Shown here: in pieces, positions 14,974 through 23,283 of the stretch
Layout: each line of letters opens with the position of its first letter
How positions within the stretch are numbered: the stretch's first letter is position 1
From: an uncultured bacterium
Lineage (GTDB): Bacteria > Verrucomicrobiota > Kiritimatiellia > CAIKKV01 > CAITUY01
DNA: 60,377 nt
Direction of reading: 5' to 3'
NCBI GenBank assembly: GCA_903895695.1
Contig: CAITUY010000185.1
Span: forward strand, 1 to 60,377
Notes under the pieces: generated by a model
Databases searched by the model: none
What the model saw: the letters and a program-made list of their open reading frames with translations, nothing else
Told to the model about the DNA's origin: nothing
Program-made: the position numbers and the translations under genes

Positions 14974-17293
14974 GCCGGAGTCCGTCGAGGCCCTGACGCG
15001 CCGCTGGCATGGGCTCGAGGCGGCCCTCCCGTTGTTGCAGGCGATCCAGCGTCAATACGGTTACTTGCCGGCCGATGTGCTGCGCGAGGCCAGCCGGGGA
15101 GCCGGCATTCCCCTGGCGCGCTTGATGGGCGTGGCCACCTTTTACCCACAATTCCGGCACCGGCCGGTGGGAAAACACCTGATCCGCGTCTGCGACGGCA
15201 CGGCGTGTCATGTTAAGGGATCCGAGCTCGTGCGGGACGCCTTGCGCCGGCATCTCAAGCTCGAAGGCACGGCCGATACGGATGCCGCCGGCACGTTCAC
15301 GCTGGAAACCGTGGCCTGCCTGGGGTGCTGTACCTTGGCCCCGGTGATCCAGGTTGACGCCATGACGTACGGGCACCTGACGCCGGGCCTGGTGCCCTCG
15401 GTCCTCGATGAGTTCCTGCGCGGGGCCGCCACCCGGTCGGCGGCGCTGGCGGCGGACGGCGCGCGTTCCACCGGAAGTGGAGAAGTCCGTGTGGGGCTGG
15501 GCTCCTGTTGCATGGCCAAGGGCAGTCGCGAGATCTTCGAGGCCGTGTCCCGGACGCTGGCCGAGCTGGGTGCGGGCGCCCATGTCAAGCGCGTGGGGTG
15601 CGTGGGCATGTGTTCCCAGGCCCCGCTCCTGGAGATTGAAGTCCCGGGCAGCCGGCCGGCGCTTTATGCCCGCGTGCAGGCCGCCGATGTCCCGGCCATT
15701 CTCGGCCGGCATTTCAGGGCCCGGGGCGGGCGGGCGGTCCGCCAGACGACGACCCGGTGGCTCACGACGCTGCTGGCCGGCCGCGAGCATCCGCAGGCGG
15801 AGGCCATCGCCCGCGACGGTGGCGAGACCGCGCCCTTTTTCGAACACCAGGTGCACATCGCCACGGCCGACAGCGGCGTCATGGATCCGACCGATGCCAC
15901 GGAATATGCGGAGCGCGGGGGTTTCGTGGCCCTGCAGAGCTGCGTGCGGGATCGGACGCCCGAGGCCGTAATCCGCGAGATCCAGCACAGCGGACTGCGG
16001 GGTCGCGGCGGCGCGGGTTACCCGACCGGCCTGAAGTGGGCCAAGGTGCGGCAGGCGCCCGGGACCGACAAGGTCATCATCTGCAACGGCGACGAGGGCG
16101 ATCCCGGCGCTTTCATGGACCGCATGATCATGGAGTCGTACCCCTACCGCGTTATCGAGGGGATGGCGATCGCCGCCCACGCGGTCGGGGCCCGCGAAGG
16201 AGTGCTCTACATCCGTTCCGAGTACCCGCTGGCGCTCGATCGCATGCGCGAGGCGTTGGCCCGCTGCGAGGAGCGCGGGTGGGTGGGCGCGGGCGCGGGG
16301 GCGGCCGGTTGCCCGGTCGTCCTGCGCGTGTTCGAAGGGGCCGGCGCCTTCGTGTGCGGCGAGGAGACCGCGCTGCTCGCCTCGGTCGAGGGCCGGCGCG
16401 GCATGCCGCGGCTGCGGCCGCCGTACCCCGGCGAGCGGGGCCTGAACGGGCGGCCGACGCTGGTCAACAATGTGGAAACCTACGCGCTCGTGCCGTGGAT
16501 CGTGCGCCACGGCGGCGCGGCATTCGCGGGCCTCGGCACGGCCGAGAGCAAGGGGACCAAAGTGTTCGCGCTTGCCGGCAAGGTCGAGCGGGGCGGCCTG
16601 ATCGAGGTGCCCATGGGGCTGACCCTGCGGCAGATCGTCGAGCAGGTCGGCGGGGGCATTGCGGGCGGCCGGCGCTTCAAGGCTGTGCAGATCGGCGGGC
16701 CCTCGGGCGGGTGCATCCCGGAACGGCTGGCGGACACGCCGGTCGACTACCAGTCGCTCGCCGGGCTTGGCGCGATCATGGGGTCGGGCGGCATCGTTGT
16801 GCTCGACGACGCGGATTGCATGGTCGAGTTGGCGCGCTATTTCCTGGAGTTCACGCAGGGCCAGTCGTGCGGCCGCTGCACGTTCTGCCGGATCGGCACG
16901 CGGCGCATGCTGGAAGTCCTGGAGCGCTTGTGCGCGGGCCACGGCAAGGTCGAGGACCTGGGGGAACTGGAGCAGTTATCCCACCAGATCCAGGTGGGCA
17001 GCCTGTGCGGGCTCGGGAAGACGGCGCCGAACCCGGTGCTGACGACGCTGAAGTATTTTCGCGAGGAATATGAAGCGCACGTGGCGGGCCGGTGTCCGGC
17101 AGGCCGGTGCCGCGGGTTGATCCACTACACGATCACGGACCGCTGCATCGGGTGCACGCTCTGCGCCCAGCATTGCCCGGTCGACGCGATTCCCATGACG
17201 CCCTACGAGCGACATGCGATTCTGCAGGACAAGTGCATCCGCTGCGGCACCTGCAAGACGGTGTGCCCGGCGGAGGCGGTTAGCGTAGAGTGA
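14966..17293 (+). CDS. Fused NuoE-NuoF-ferredoxin oxidoreductase subunit (HydCB-like)
   Basis: 775 residues joining parts that are usually separate. Residues 1-155 are NuoE/HydC-like, with a thioredoxin-fold [2Fe-2S] site (C76, C81, then CLGCC at 118-122). Residues about 173-250 are a second [2Fe-2S] thioredoxin-fold (GSCCMAKGS, VGCVGMC). Residues about 285-705 are NuoF/HydB, with the FMN/NADH region GRGGAGYPTGLKW (346-358), NGDEGDPGAFMDR (374-386), an SLBB part and the [4Fe-4S] motif SCGRCTFCR with a later Cys. Residues 720-775 are two 4Fe-4S ferredoxin motifs (CIGCTLCAQHCP, CIRCGTCKTVCP). It accepts or donates NADH electrons in the cytoplasm. Relatives include electron-bifurcating hydrogenases, NAD-linked formate dehydrogenases and Sporomusa-type transhydrogenase. 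The partner flavoprotein follows; no [FeFe] hydrogenase subunit is present. Confidence 0.85.
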   Translation: MSEPESVEALTRRWHGLEAALPLLQAIQRQYGYLPADVLREASRGAGIPLARLMGVATFYPQFRHRPVGKHLIRVCDGTACHVKGSELVRDALRRHLKLEGTADTDAAGTFTLETVACLGCCTLAPVIQVDAMTYGHLTPGLVPSVLDEFLRGAATRSAALAADGARSTGSGEVRVGLGSCCMAKGSREIFEAVSRTLAELGAGAHVKRVGCVGMCSQAPLLEIEVPGSRPALYARVQAADVPAILGRHFRARGGRAVRQTTTRWLTTLLAGREHPQAEAIARDGGETAPFFEHQVHIATADSGVMDPTDATEYAERGGFVALQSCVRDRTPEAVIREIQHSGLRGRGGAGYPTGLKWAKVRQAPGTDKVIICNGDEGDPGAFMDRMIMESYPYRVIEGMAIAAHAVGAREGVLYIRSEYPLALDRMREALARCEERGWVGAGAGAAGCPVVLRVFEGAGAFVCGEETALLASVEGRRGMPRLRPPYPGERGLNGRPTLVNNVETYALVPWIVRHGGAAFAGLGTAESKGTKVFALAGKVERGGLIEVPMGLTLRQIVEQVGGGIAGGRRFKAVQIGGPSGGCIPERLADTPVDYQSLAGLGAIMGSGGIVVLDDADCMVELARYFLEFTQGQSCGRCTFCRIGTRRMLEVLERLCAGHGKVEDLGELEQLSHQIQVGSLCGLGKTAPNPVLTTLKYFREEYEAHVAGRCPAGRCRGLIHYTITDRCIGCTLCAQHCPVDAIPMTPYERHAILQDKCIRCGTCKTVCPAEAVSVE

Positions 17294-17308
17294 ACAGTGA
17301 ACGGTAAA

Positions 17309-17361
17309 CAGTGTTCGGTGTTCAGGATTCGTCCTTTCTGAACACTGAACACCGAACACTG
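17309..17361. repeat. Palindrome of CAGTGTTCRGTGTTCAG family
   Basis: Perfect 17-base arms (17309-17325 and 17345-17361) built from the words AACACTG/CAGTGTT. They lie between two oxidoreductase genes that are probably co-transcribed. Further copies or fragments are at 20987-21009, 27328-27449 and 36213-36250. There is no T-run after it, so a dispersed hairpin is more likely than a terminator. Confidence 0.7.
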
Positions 17362-17389
17362 GATCCGTTGAGTCTTGAGTGAGACACGT

Positions 17390-18952
17390 ATGGTACGAGT
17401 AACAATAGATGGCCGGAAGGTGGAAGTTGCGGAGGGCGCCACGATTCTCGAGGCGGCCCGGGCGGCGGGCATCGAGATCCCCACCATGTGTTATCGGCCT
17501 GGCTGGGAGGCGTCGACTTCCTGCATGGTGTGTCTGGTCCGCGTGAAAGGCCAGCACAGTCTCCAGCCGGCCTGCGCGGCGCCGGTGCGCGACGGCATGG
17601 AGATCGAGAGCGAGACACCGGAGGTGCACGGGGCGCGGCGGACGGCGGTGGAACTGCTGCTGAGCGATCATGTCGGCGACTGCCGGGCGCCGTGTCAGTC
17701 GACCTGCCCGGCGGGAATGGATATCCCGCTGATGATCCGTCATCTCACCCGGCACGAATGGCGCGAGGCGGTGGCGACGGTCAAGCGCGACATCGCCCTG
17801 CCCGGTGTGCTCGGGCGTATCTGTCCGGCCCCGTGCGAAAAGGCCTGCCGGCGGGCCGCGTGCGATCAGGCCTTGTCGATCTGCCTTCTGAAGCGGGCGG
17901 CGGCTGATGCCGACCTGGCGATGCCGGTGCCTTTTCGTCCGGCCTGCCGGCCGGACACGGGCCGGCGCGTGGCGGTAATCGGCGGCGGGCCGGCCGGCCT
18001 GGCCGCGGCCTACCACCTCCTGGAGGAGGGCATCCGGCCGGTGGTGATCGACGATCGCGCGCAACCCGGCGGTCGGCTCCGCGAGCGGATCGATCCGGCG
18101 CGCCTGCCCGGTTCGGTGCTGGATGCCGAGGCCGCGGTGATTGCCGGCCTGGGGGCGGAGTTCCGGATGAACACGCGGGTCGGTCGCGATATCGCCTTTG
18201 CCGACCTGGTTGCCGGCCATGACGCTGTGGTCCTGGCCGTCGGCGAGTGGGCGGCGCCAGAGGGGTTTCCGGCCGGCCTGGACGTGACCGGCCATGGCCT
18301 CGCGGTCAATCCGCGGACCGGCGCCACCAACCTGCCGCGTGTTTTCGCCTGTGGCGATGCGGTCCGCAAGACCGAGATGGCGGTGATCGCCGTGGCGGCC
18401 GGCAAGACGGTCGCCCGGGCCGTGGCCGAGTTCCTGCGGACCGGGAGCGCGCACGGGGCGGACCGCGCGTTTTCCGTGCATATCGGCCGCGTGCGGCCCG
18501 AGGAGCGGGCGGTCTTTCTGCAGGAAGGGGCGCCCCGTGCCCGCGTGGAGCCGGCCGGCGGCTTGGCGACGGGGTTTGCAGAGGACGAGGTCAAGGCGGA
18601 GGCGCAGCGGTGCCTGCATTGCGATTGCCGGCGCACGGCCGATTGCCGCTTGCGGGAACTGGCGGTCCGGTATGGCGCCAAAGCGAGCCGTTACAAATCT
18701 GAGCGGCGCGCGTTCGAGCACGATCTCGGCCACCCCGACATCGTGTACGAGCCGGGCAAATGCATCCTGTGCGGCCTGTGCGTGCAGGCGGCCGAGCGGG
18801 CGGGGGACGAGCCGGGCCTCACGCTCGAAGGGCGCAGTTACGACGTGAGAGTGCGCGTGCCGTTGGCCGGCGACATCGCCGGGGCCCTGGCCAAGAGCGG
18901 CAAGGCTTGCGTAGCCGTCTGCCCGACGGGTGCGTTGGCGCTGAAGGCGTGA
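17390..18952 (+). CDS. 2Fe-2S/GltD-like flavoprotein lacking the NAD(P)-binding subdomain
   Basis: About 520 residues. The N-terminus is a NuoG/HydA-type [2Fe-2S] domain (VTIDGRKVEVAEG, then MCYRPG, CMVC and a later Cys). A GltD-type cysteine domain follows (GDCRAPCQSTCPAG, ICPAPCEKAC). A FAD-binding Rossmann fold begins VAVIGGGPAGLAAAYHLL and closes with FACGDAVRKTEMAV. Between these, the NAD(P)H-binding Rossmann insert normal for GltD and NfnB is absent: the two FAD motifs are only about 150 residues apart, against roughly 260 in GltD. C-terminal cysteine pairs (CLHCDCRRTADCRL and CILCGLC) suggest more iron-sulfur centres. It follows the NuoEF-like gene and is probably its partner in NADH/ferredoxin electron transfer. 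A TTG start at 17375 is the alternative. Confidence 0.8.
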   Translation: MVRVTIDGRKVEVAEGATILEAARAAGIEIPTMCYRPGWEASTSCMVCLVRVKGQHSLQPACAAPVRDGMEIESETPEVHGARRTAVELLLSDHVGDCRAPCQSTCPAGMDIPLMIRHLTRHEWREAVATVKRDIALPGVLGRICPAPCEKACRRAACDQALSICLLKRAAADADLAMPVPFRPACRPDTGRRVAVIGGGPAGLAAAYHLLEEGIRPVVIDDRAQPGGRLRERIDPARLPGSVLDAEAAVIAGLGAEFRMNTRVGRDIAFADLVAGHDAVVLAVGEWAAPEGFPAGLDVTGHGLAVNPRTGATNLPRVFACGDAVRKTEMAVIAVAAGKTVARAVAEFLRTGSAHGADRAFSVHIGRVRPEERAVFLQEGAPRARVEPAGGLATGFAEDEVKAEAQRCLHCDCRRTADCRLRELAVRYGAKASRYKSERRAFEHDLGHPDIVYEPGKCILCGLCVQAAERAGDEPGLTLEGRSYDVRVRVPLAGDIAGALAKSGKACVAVCPTGALALKA

Positions 18953-19078
18953 GTGGATTGACTTTGGTCCCGCCGCCGCCTAGACTGTTGTGTGTTTCCC
19001 GCCATCCGAAGATGCCGTGCTGCATGACGCCGGGTGAGGAGTACGTGCGGATCACCCATCCAATGGAGCAACGACTTT

Positions 19079-20866
19079 ATGACGGCTTTTGATGATTCTG
19101 GACTGGCGCCGGCCTTGCTGCAGGCCATTGCCGACCTTGGCTTCGAGACACCCACTCCCGTGCAGGCCAAGGTCATCCCCGCGTTTCTCAAGGGAACGCG
19201 CGATATGGTGGCCCTGGCCCAGACCGGGACCGGCAAGACCGCGGCCTACGGCCTGCCGTTGCTGCACCTGACGGTTCTCGCGAACGCGGTCCCGCAAGGG
19301 CTGATCCTGTGCCCGACCCGCGAACTGTGCCTGCAGATCGCCAAAGATCTGAATTCCTTCGCCAAGCATATGCGCGGCCTGAAGGTTCTGGCCGTCTACG
19401 GCGGCGCCCCGATCGACACGCAGTTGCGCGCTCTGCACCGCGGCGTCCACATCATCGTCGCCACCCCGGGTCGCTTGAACGACGTGCTGCGCCGCAAGCG
19501 GGCCGACCTCACGGCCGTGAAGTGGGTCATCCTGGACGAAGCCGACGAAATGCTGAATATGGGTTTCCAGGAAGACCTGGAAGCCATTCTGGGCGCTGCC
19601 CCCGACACAGCCCGGACGCTGCTATTCTCGGCCACCATGCCGCGCGCCGTCGCGGCCATGGCCGGGAAGTACATGGACGATCCCGAGGAAATCCTCGTGG
19701 GCCACCGCAATTCCGGGTCGGATACGGTCCGGCACGAGTGCTACGTGGTACACGCCAAGGACCGCTATCCCGCCCTCAAGCGAATCATCGACTGTCAGCC
19801 GTCGCTCTACGGCATCGTCTTTTGCCGCACCCGGGCCGAAACGCAGGAGGTGGCGGCTCACCTGATGTCGGACGGGTATAATGCCGACGCGCTGCACGGT
19901 GACCTCACCCAGGTCCAGCGCGACCGGGTCATGCACGCTTTCCGGACGCGGAAGCTGCAGTTGCTGGTGGCCACGGACGTCGCGGCCCGCGGGCTGGACG
20001 TGAACGACCTGACCCACGTGATTAATTACAACCTGCCGGACGATGCGGATCTCTACACGCACCGCAGCGGGCGGACGGGACGGGCGGGCAAGGAAGGTAT
20101 TTCCATCGTCATTGCCAACATCCGCGAGGAATACCGGCTGCGCTCGCTTGAGTCCGTGGTGCGAAAGCGTTTTACCCACAAGCCGGTTCCCTCGGCTCGC
20201 GAGGTGTGCCAGTCGCAACTCGCGACGGTGTTGGAGAAGATCAAGGGACTCAAGGTCGATGAGAGCCGGCTGGGCCCGTATCTGCCGGCGATCGATGCGG
20301 CGCTGGCTTCCATGTCACGCGAGGAACTGGCGCGCCGCCTGGTGGCGCAGGAGTTCAACCGGTTTCTCGAGTATTACTCAGATGCGCCCGATTTGAACGT
20401 GAGGACGCAGGAGCGGCCAGCGCGGTTCGAGCGGCGCGATGGCGACGGACGGTCGCCGCGGCCCGTGAATCGCGATGGAGAGGGACGTCCGCCGCGGCCG
20501 GAGTTTCGGGACGGGGGCGGTCGGTCCGACGGCCCGGTCACCCGCCTGGTCGTCAATCTTGGTCGCCGCAATGCGTTGACGCCGCCCACGTTGATGTCGC
20601 TCATCAACCGGGCCACCCGGGGCCCGATGTTGCGTATCGGGCGGATCGAAATCGGGGAAGACACGAGTCTGTTCGAGGTGTGCGGGGCCGATGCGCGCGA
20701 CTTGATCCAGACCATGAATCACACGCACTACGAGAATCGGCAGGTGCGCGTCATGCCGCAGGGTCGCTTCTACGACGGCCATGGCCCGCGCGATGCCGGC
20801 GGCCGGCCCAACCAGGTCCGTCCGCCCTTCCGCGGCGCGCGGCTGGGTGGGGCCGTGCAGCACTAG
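19079..20866 (+). CDS. deaD: DEAD-box RNA helicase (DeaD/CsdA type)
   Basis: 595 residues. It has a Q motif (FETPTPVQAKVIP), Walker A AQTGTGKTA (about 47-55), PTREL, TPGR, DEAD (153-156), SAT, and the C-lobe motifs ARGLD and HRSGRTGRAG. After a linker and an Arg/Gly/Pro-rich segment (about 440-485), the tail holds a DbpA/CsdA-like RNA-binding domain (VTRLVVNLGRRNALTPPTL...RIGRIEIGEDTSLFEV). It unwinds structured RNA in ribosome assembly, mRNA decay or cold adaptation. The start is the ATG preceded by GGAGCA; upstream in-frame codons to 19034 lack support. It is monocistronic, followed by a perfect palindrome at 20882-20933. Confidence 0.92.
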   Translation: MTAFDDSGLAPALLQAIADLGFETPTPVQAKVIPAFLKGTRDMVALAQTGTGKTAAYGLPLLHLTVLANAVPQGLILCPTRELCLQIAKDLNSFAKHMRGLKVLAVYGGAPIDTQLRALHRGVHIIVATPGRLNDVLRRKRADLTAVKWVILDEADEMLNMGFQEDLEAILGAAPDTARTLLFSATMPRAVAAMAGKYMDDPEEILVGHRNSGSDTVRHECYVVHAKDRYPALKRIIDCQPSLYGIVFCRTRAETQEVAAHLMSDGYNADALHGDLTQVQRDRVMHAFRTRKLQLLVATDVAARGLDVNDLTHVINYNLPDDADLYTHRSGRTGRAGKEGISIVIANIREEYRLRSLESVVRKRFTHKPVPSAREVCQSQLATVLEKIKGLKVDESRLGPYLPAIDAALASMSREELARRLVAQEFNRFLEYYSDAPDLNVRTQERPARFERRDGDGRSPRPVNRDGEGRPPRPEFRDGGGRSDGPVTRLVVNLGRRNALTPPTLMSLINRATRGPMLRIGRIEIGEDTSLFEVCGADARDLIQTMNHTHYENRQVRVMPQGRFYDGHGPRDAGGRPNQVRPPFRGARLGGAVQH

Positions 20867-20881
20867 GCGCGCTATGCCCTC

Positions 20882-20933
20882 GTGGCACGGGCGTCCCGCC
20901 CGTTGCCGGCTACGGGCGGGACGCCCGTGCCAC
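20882..20933. repeat. Perfect 22-bp inverted repeat, GTGGCACGGGCGTCCCGCC family
   Basis: Arms at 20882-20903 and 20912-20933 are exact reverse complements around an 8-base loop. The element lies 16 bases after the helicase stop and has no T-run. It looks like the GC-rich hairpin elements scattered between genes in PVC genomes. It may stabilise the helicase mRNA 3' end. This is a different family from the GGTAGGGCG palindromes. Confidence 0.75.
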
Positions 20934-20986
20934 ATTGGTTGCGCGCGAAGCCGGCGTTCCTTTTCTGTCTGGGCGTCGAGCCCTGC

Positions 20987-21009
20987 CTGAACACCGAACA
21001 CTGAACACT
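20987..21009. repeat. Half copy of the AACACTG repeat
   Basis: A run of CTGAACACCGAACACTGAAC-type words between the helicase and the TPM-domain gene. It matches the right arm of the 17309-17361 palindrome without a left partner. Confidence 0.55.
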
Positions 21010-21014
21010 TTTCT

Positions 21015-21518
21015 TCACCCCATCACAACGGGCTGATCGGGGAGTTCGTTGTTGGCGGATTTGCCTGTGGCTGGATATTCGCGGGCAAGGATCTCGGTGA
21101 CAGCCTCGATGCCCTCGAGCACGCCGGCTTCAAACCGTCCGGCTCGGAAAGACACTTCCATGCGCCGGCAGATGGCTTCCCATCCGGTGGCGCCGGTGCG
21201 CGCATGCACGCCGCGATCGGCGACGATCTCGACATGGCGGTCGGCGAGCAGCAGGTAGATCAGCACGCCGTTATTCTCCTCGGTATCCCAGATGCGCAAG
21301 TGCGCGAACACATCGCCGGCGCGGGCGGAGGCCGACATCCCATGGAACAGGGGATGCACCTCCAGCGCGCTTTCCACGGCAAAGCGGATCTGGCCGCTGT
21401 GCCGCGTTTCGCTCAAGCGGATGGCTTCCCCGATGGCGCGCATGGACGAGGCAGGAAACTTCCACTGCACCGAGCGGTGCGGCGTGCAAAGATGGCGTAA
21501 GATGCGTCCGATGTTCAT
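21015..21518 (-). CDS. TPM-domain protein (TLP18.3/Psb32/MOLO-1 family), soluble
   Basis: 167 residues starting MNIGRILRHLCTP. It contains the TPM fold: conserved helix AIGEAIRLSETRHSGQIRFAVE, then FAHLRIWDTEENNGVLIYLLLADRHVEIVADRGVHA. There is no signal peptide. It lies 14 bases after the YgcG-like gene and completes a LemA-TPM-TPM set. TPM proteins are reported as phosphatases or membrane-repair factors; the bacterial role is unsettled. The frame extends 32 codons upstream, but that part is a shadow of the Gly-rich tail of the previous gene. Confidence 0.8.
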   Translation of the reverse strand: MNIGRILRHLCTPHRSVQWKFPASSMRAIGEAIRLSETRHSGQIRFAVESALEVHPLFHGMSASARAGDVFAHLRIWDTEENNGVLIYLLLADRHVEIVADRGVHARTGATGWEAICRRMEVSFRAGRFEAGVLEGIEAVTEILAREYPATGKSANNELPDQPVVMG

Positions 21519-21532
21519 GGATTCGGTTTCCT

Positions 21533-22426
21533 CTACCAACGCCCTGAGGCGCCGCCGCCGCCAAAACTCCCGCCGCCGCCGCTGAAGCCGCCGCCGGAGC
21601 TTCCGCTGCTCCATCCGCCGCCGCCGAAGCCGCTTCCGAAACTGCTCCCGCCGCGGTGGTAGCCCCCTGTGCCGCCCATGCCGCCGGCGATGAACAGGGC
21701 CACGAGGATGGCGACCACGATAATGAGCACGAGCGGCGCGCCCAGGAACCAGGCGATCGCCGCGGCCAAGCCCGCCCCGGCCAGGCCCGCCCCCAGACGG
21801 CCGATCAGCGCGCGCAGCAGCGCACCGGCTACGAGAATGGCGAAGAACAGCAAGGGGAAGAGGCCGCCGAAACCTTTGAAATCAGTGAAGGCGTGTGAGC
21901 GCTTCGGCGCGGGCAGGGGTTCGCCGTCGACCACCGAGATCATCCGCTGCACGCCGGCCGCGATGCCTCCGGCGAAGTCGCCGCTTTTAAAGGCCGGCAC
22001 AACGATTTCGTTGATGATGCGGTTGGCGATGGCATCAGGCATCACGCCTTCCAGGCCGCGGCCCACTTCGATGCGCAGGGCGTGGTCGTCCTTGGCAACC
22101 AGCAGCAGGGCGCCATCGTCCACGCCCTTGCGGCCCAATTTCCACTGGTCGACAACGCGGATACCGAACTGTTCGATGGTTTCCGGTGCTGTGGTGGGAA
22201 CGACTAGTACGGCGAGTTGCGCGCCTTTGCGCGTCTCGAACGCCGCGAGCTGTTGCTCGAGTTGCCCCGCCTGACCTGCCGAGAGCGTGCCGGTCAGGTC
22301 GGTGACCCGGTGATTCAACGTCGGCACCTGGACCGTGGCGGACGCCATGGCGGCCCAGCCGATGCCGACGGCCATGGCTGCGAGGCGGAGCCAGCGTATG
22401 GCGGCATTGCTTTGATCAAAACTCAC
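21533..22426 (-). CDS. TPM-domain membrane protein with Gly/Ser-rich tail (YgcG-like)
   Basis: 297 residues. A signal-like N-terminal helix (LRLAAMAVGIGWAAMASA) is followed by a TPM domain (about 35-175: TGTLSAGQAGQLEQQLAAFE, QLAVLVVPTT, DGALLLVAKDDHALRIEVGRGLEG). Next are two or three membrane helices (about 190-250), and finally a Gly/Ser-rich tail (GGGWSSGSSGGGFSGGGG) typical of YgcG-type proteins. It usually pairs with LemA, as here. It probably sits in the cytoplasmic membrane with the TPM domain outside. Confidence 0.88.
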   Translation of the reverse strand: MSFDQSNAAIRWLRLAAMAVGIGWAAMASATVQVPTLNHRVTDLTGTLSAGQAGQLEQQLAAFETRKGAQLAVLVVPTTAPETIEQFGIRVVDQWKLGRKGVDDGALLLVAKDDHALRIEVGRGLEGVMPDAIANRIINEIVVPAFKSGDFAGGIAAGVQRMISVVDGEPLPAPKRSHAFTDFKGFGGLFPLLFFAILVAGALLRALIGRLGAGLAGAGLAAAIAWFLGAPLVLIIVVAILVALFIAGGMGGTGGYHRGGSSFGSGFGGGGWSSGSSGGGFSGGGGSFGGGGASGRW

Positions 22427-22441
22427 TTGAGCATCCTCTTT

Positions 22442-22530
22442 GGTAGGGCGACGGCGTCCCCGCCGCGCCGTGCCTCTCTCGCCTCTGTCACGTCACTGTC
22501 TCGGCGGGGCGGGGACGCCCTCGCCCTACC
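22442..22530. repeat. REP-like palindrome, GGTAGGGCG family, copy 2
   Basis: Outer arms GGTAGGGCG and CGCCCTACC, inner arms GGCGTCCCCGCC and GGCGGGGCGGGGACGCC. It fills the gap between lemA and the TPM gene within one operon and touches the lemA stop codon by one base. It may act as an mRNA-processing or stability hairpin between the two genes. Confidence 0.75.
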
Positions 22531-23120
22531 TATTTGAAATCCACGGTCGGCGGCTTGGCGAGTGCCTGTTCGTTCTCAACGGTGAACGTCGGCTTGGTCC
22601 CGTAGCCGAACATCTTGGCCGTCAGGTTATTCGGAAACGTGCGCACGGTGACGTTATAGCTCTTCACCGCATCGATGTAGCGATTGCGCGCCACGCTGAT
22701 GCGGTTTTCCGTGCCTTCCAGTTGGGCCTGGAGGTCACGGAACGCGCCGTCGGCCTTGAGATTCGGATAGTTCTCCGAGACGGCCAGCAGCCGGGAGAGG
22801 GCGCCAGTGAGCTCGTGTTGCGCGGCGATGAACTTCTTGAAGGCCACCTCGTCCTTGAGCAGTTCGGGCGTCGCCTGGATGGCCCCGACTCTTGAGCGGG
22901 CCTCGGCCACCTGGGTAAGAATATCCTTTTCGTGCGTAGCATAGCCCTTCACCACGTTGACCAGGTTCGGCACGAGATCGGCCCGGCGCTGGTACTGATT
23001 GAGCACCTCGGCCCAGTTGGCCTTGATGTCCTCGTCGGTCGTCTGGATGCGGTTGTAGCCGCAGCCCGTCAGCCCCAAAGCCAGTCCCGCCGCCATCACG
23101 CCCAGCATCGCACGTTTCAT
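22530..23120 (-). CDS. lemA: LemA-family lipoprotein
   Basis: 196 residues. The N-terminal lipoprotein signal AGLALGLTGC gives lipid attachment at the Cys. The LemA helical core follows: YNRIQTTDEDIKANWAEVLNQYQRRADLVPNLVNVVKGYA near the start, EVAFKKFIAAQHELTGALSRLLAVSENYPNLKA in the middle, and ARNRYIDAVKSYNVTVRTFPNNLTAKMFGY. It is an envelope protein usually linked with TPM-domain proteins, as it is with the two genes downstream. The biochemical role is unknown. Confidence 0.93.
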   Translation of the reverse strand: MKRAMLGVMAAGLALGLTGCGYNRIQTTDEDIKANWAEVLNQYQRRADLVPNLVNVVKGYATHEKDILTQVAEARSRVGAIQATPELLKDEVAFKKFIAAQHELTGALSRLLAVSENYPNLKADGAFRDLQAQLEGTENRISVARNRYIDAVKSYNVTVRTFPNNLTAKMFGYGTKPTFTVENEQALAKPPTVDFK

Positions 23121-23283
23121 AGGAGTTCCTTTCGAAATCAGGCGGCATGTTCCAGTCCGCGCGCCTTGGTGTCAATAGTTTGCTTGGGCAGGACGACTGA
23201 CTTGCCTGATGGCGGTGCATGCGCTACAAGTGAGCCATGCACGGCAACACCACGGGGATTTCACGCGGAATGCGAGCGCGACC

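Noticed and set aside
14873..16942. Long open frame of about 690 codons antisense to the NuoE/NuoF-like gene
   Set aside because: GC-rich third positions create long antisense frames. It is rich in Arg, Ala and Gly, has no domain, and the sense strand encodes an unmistakable enzyme.
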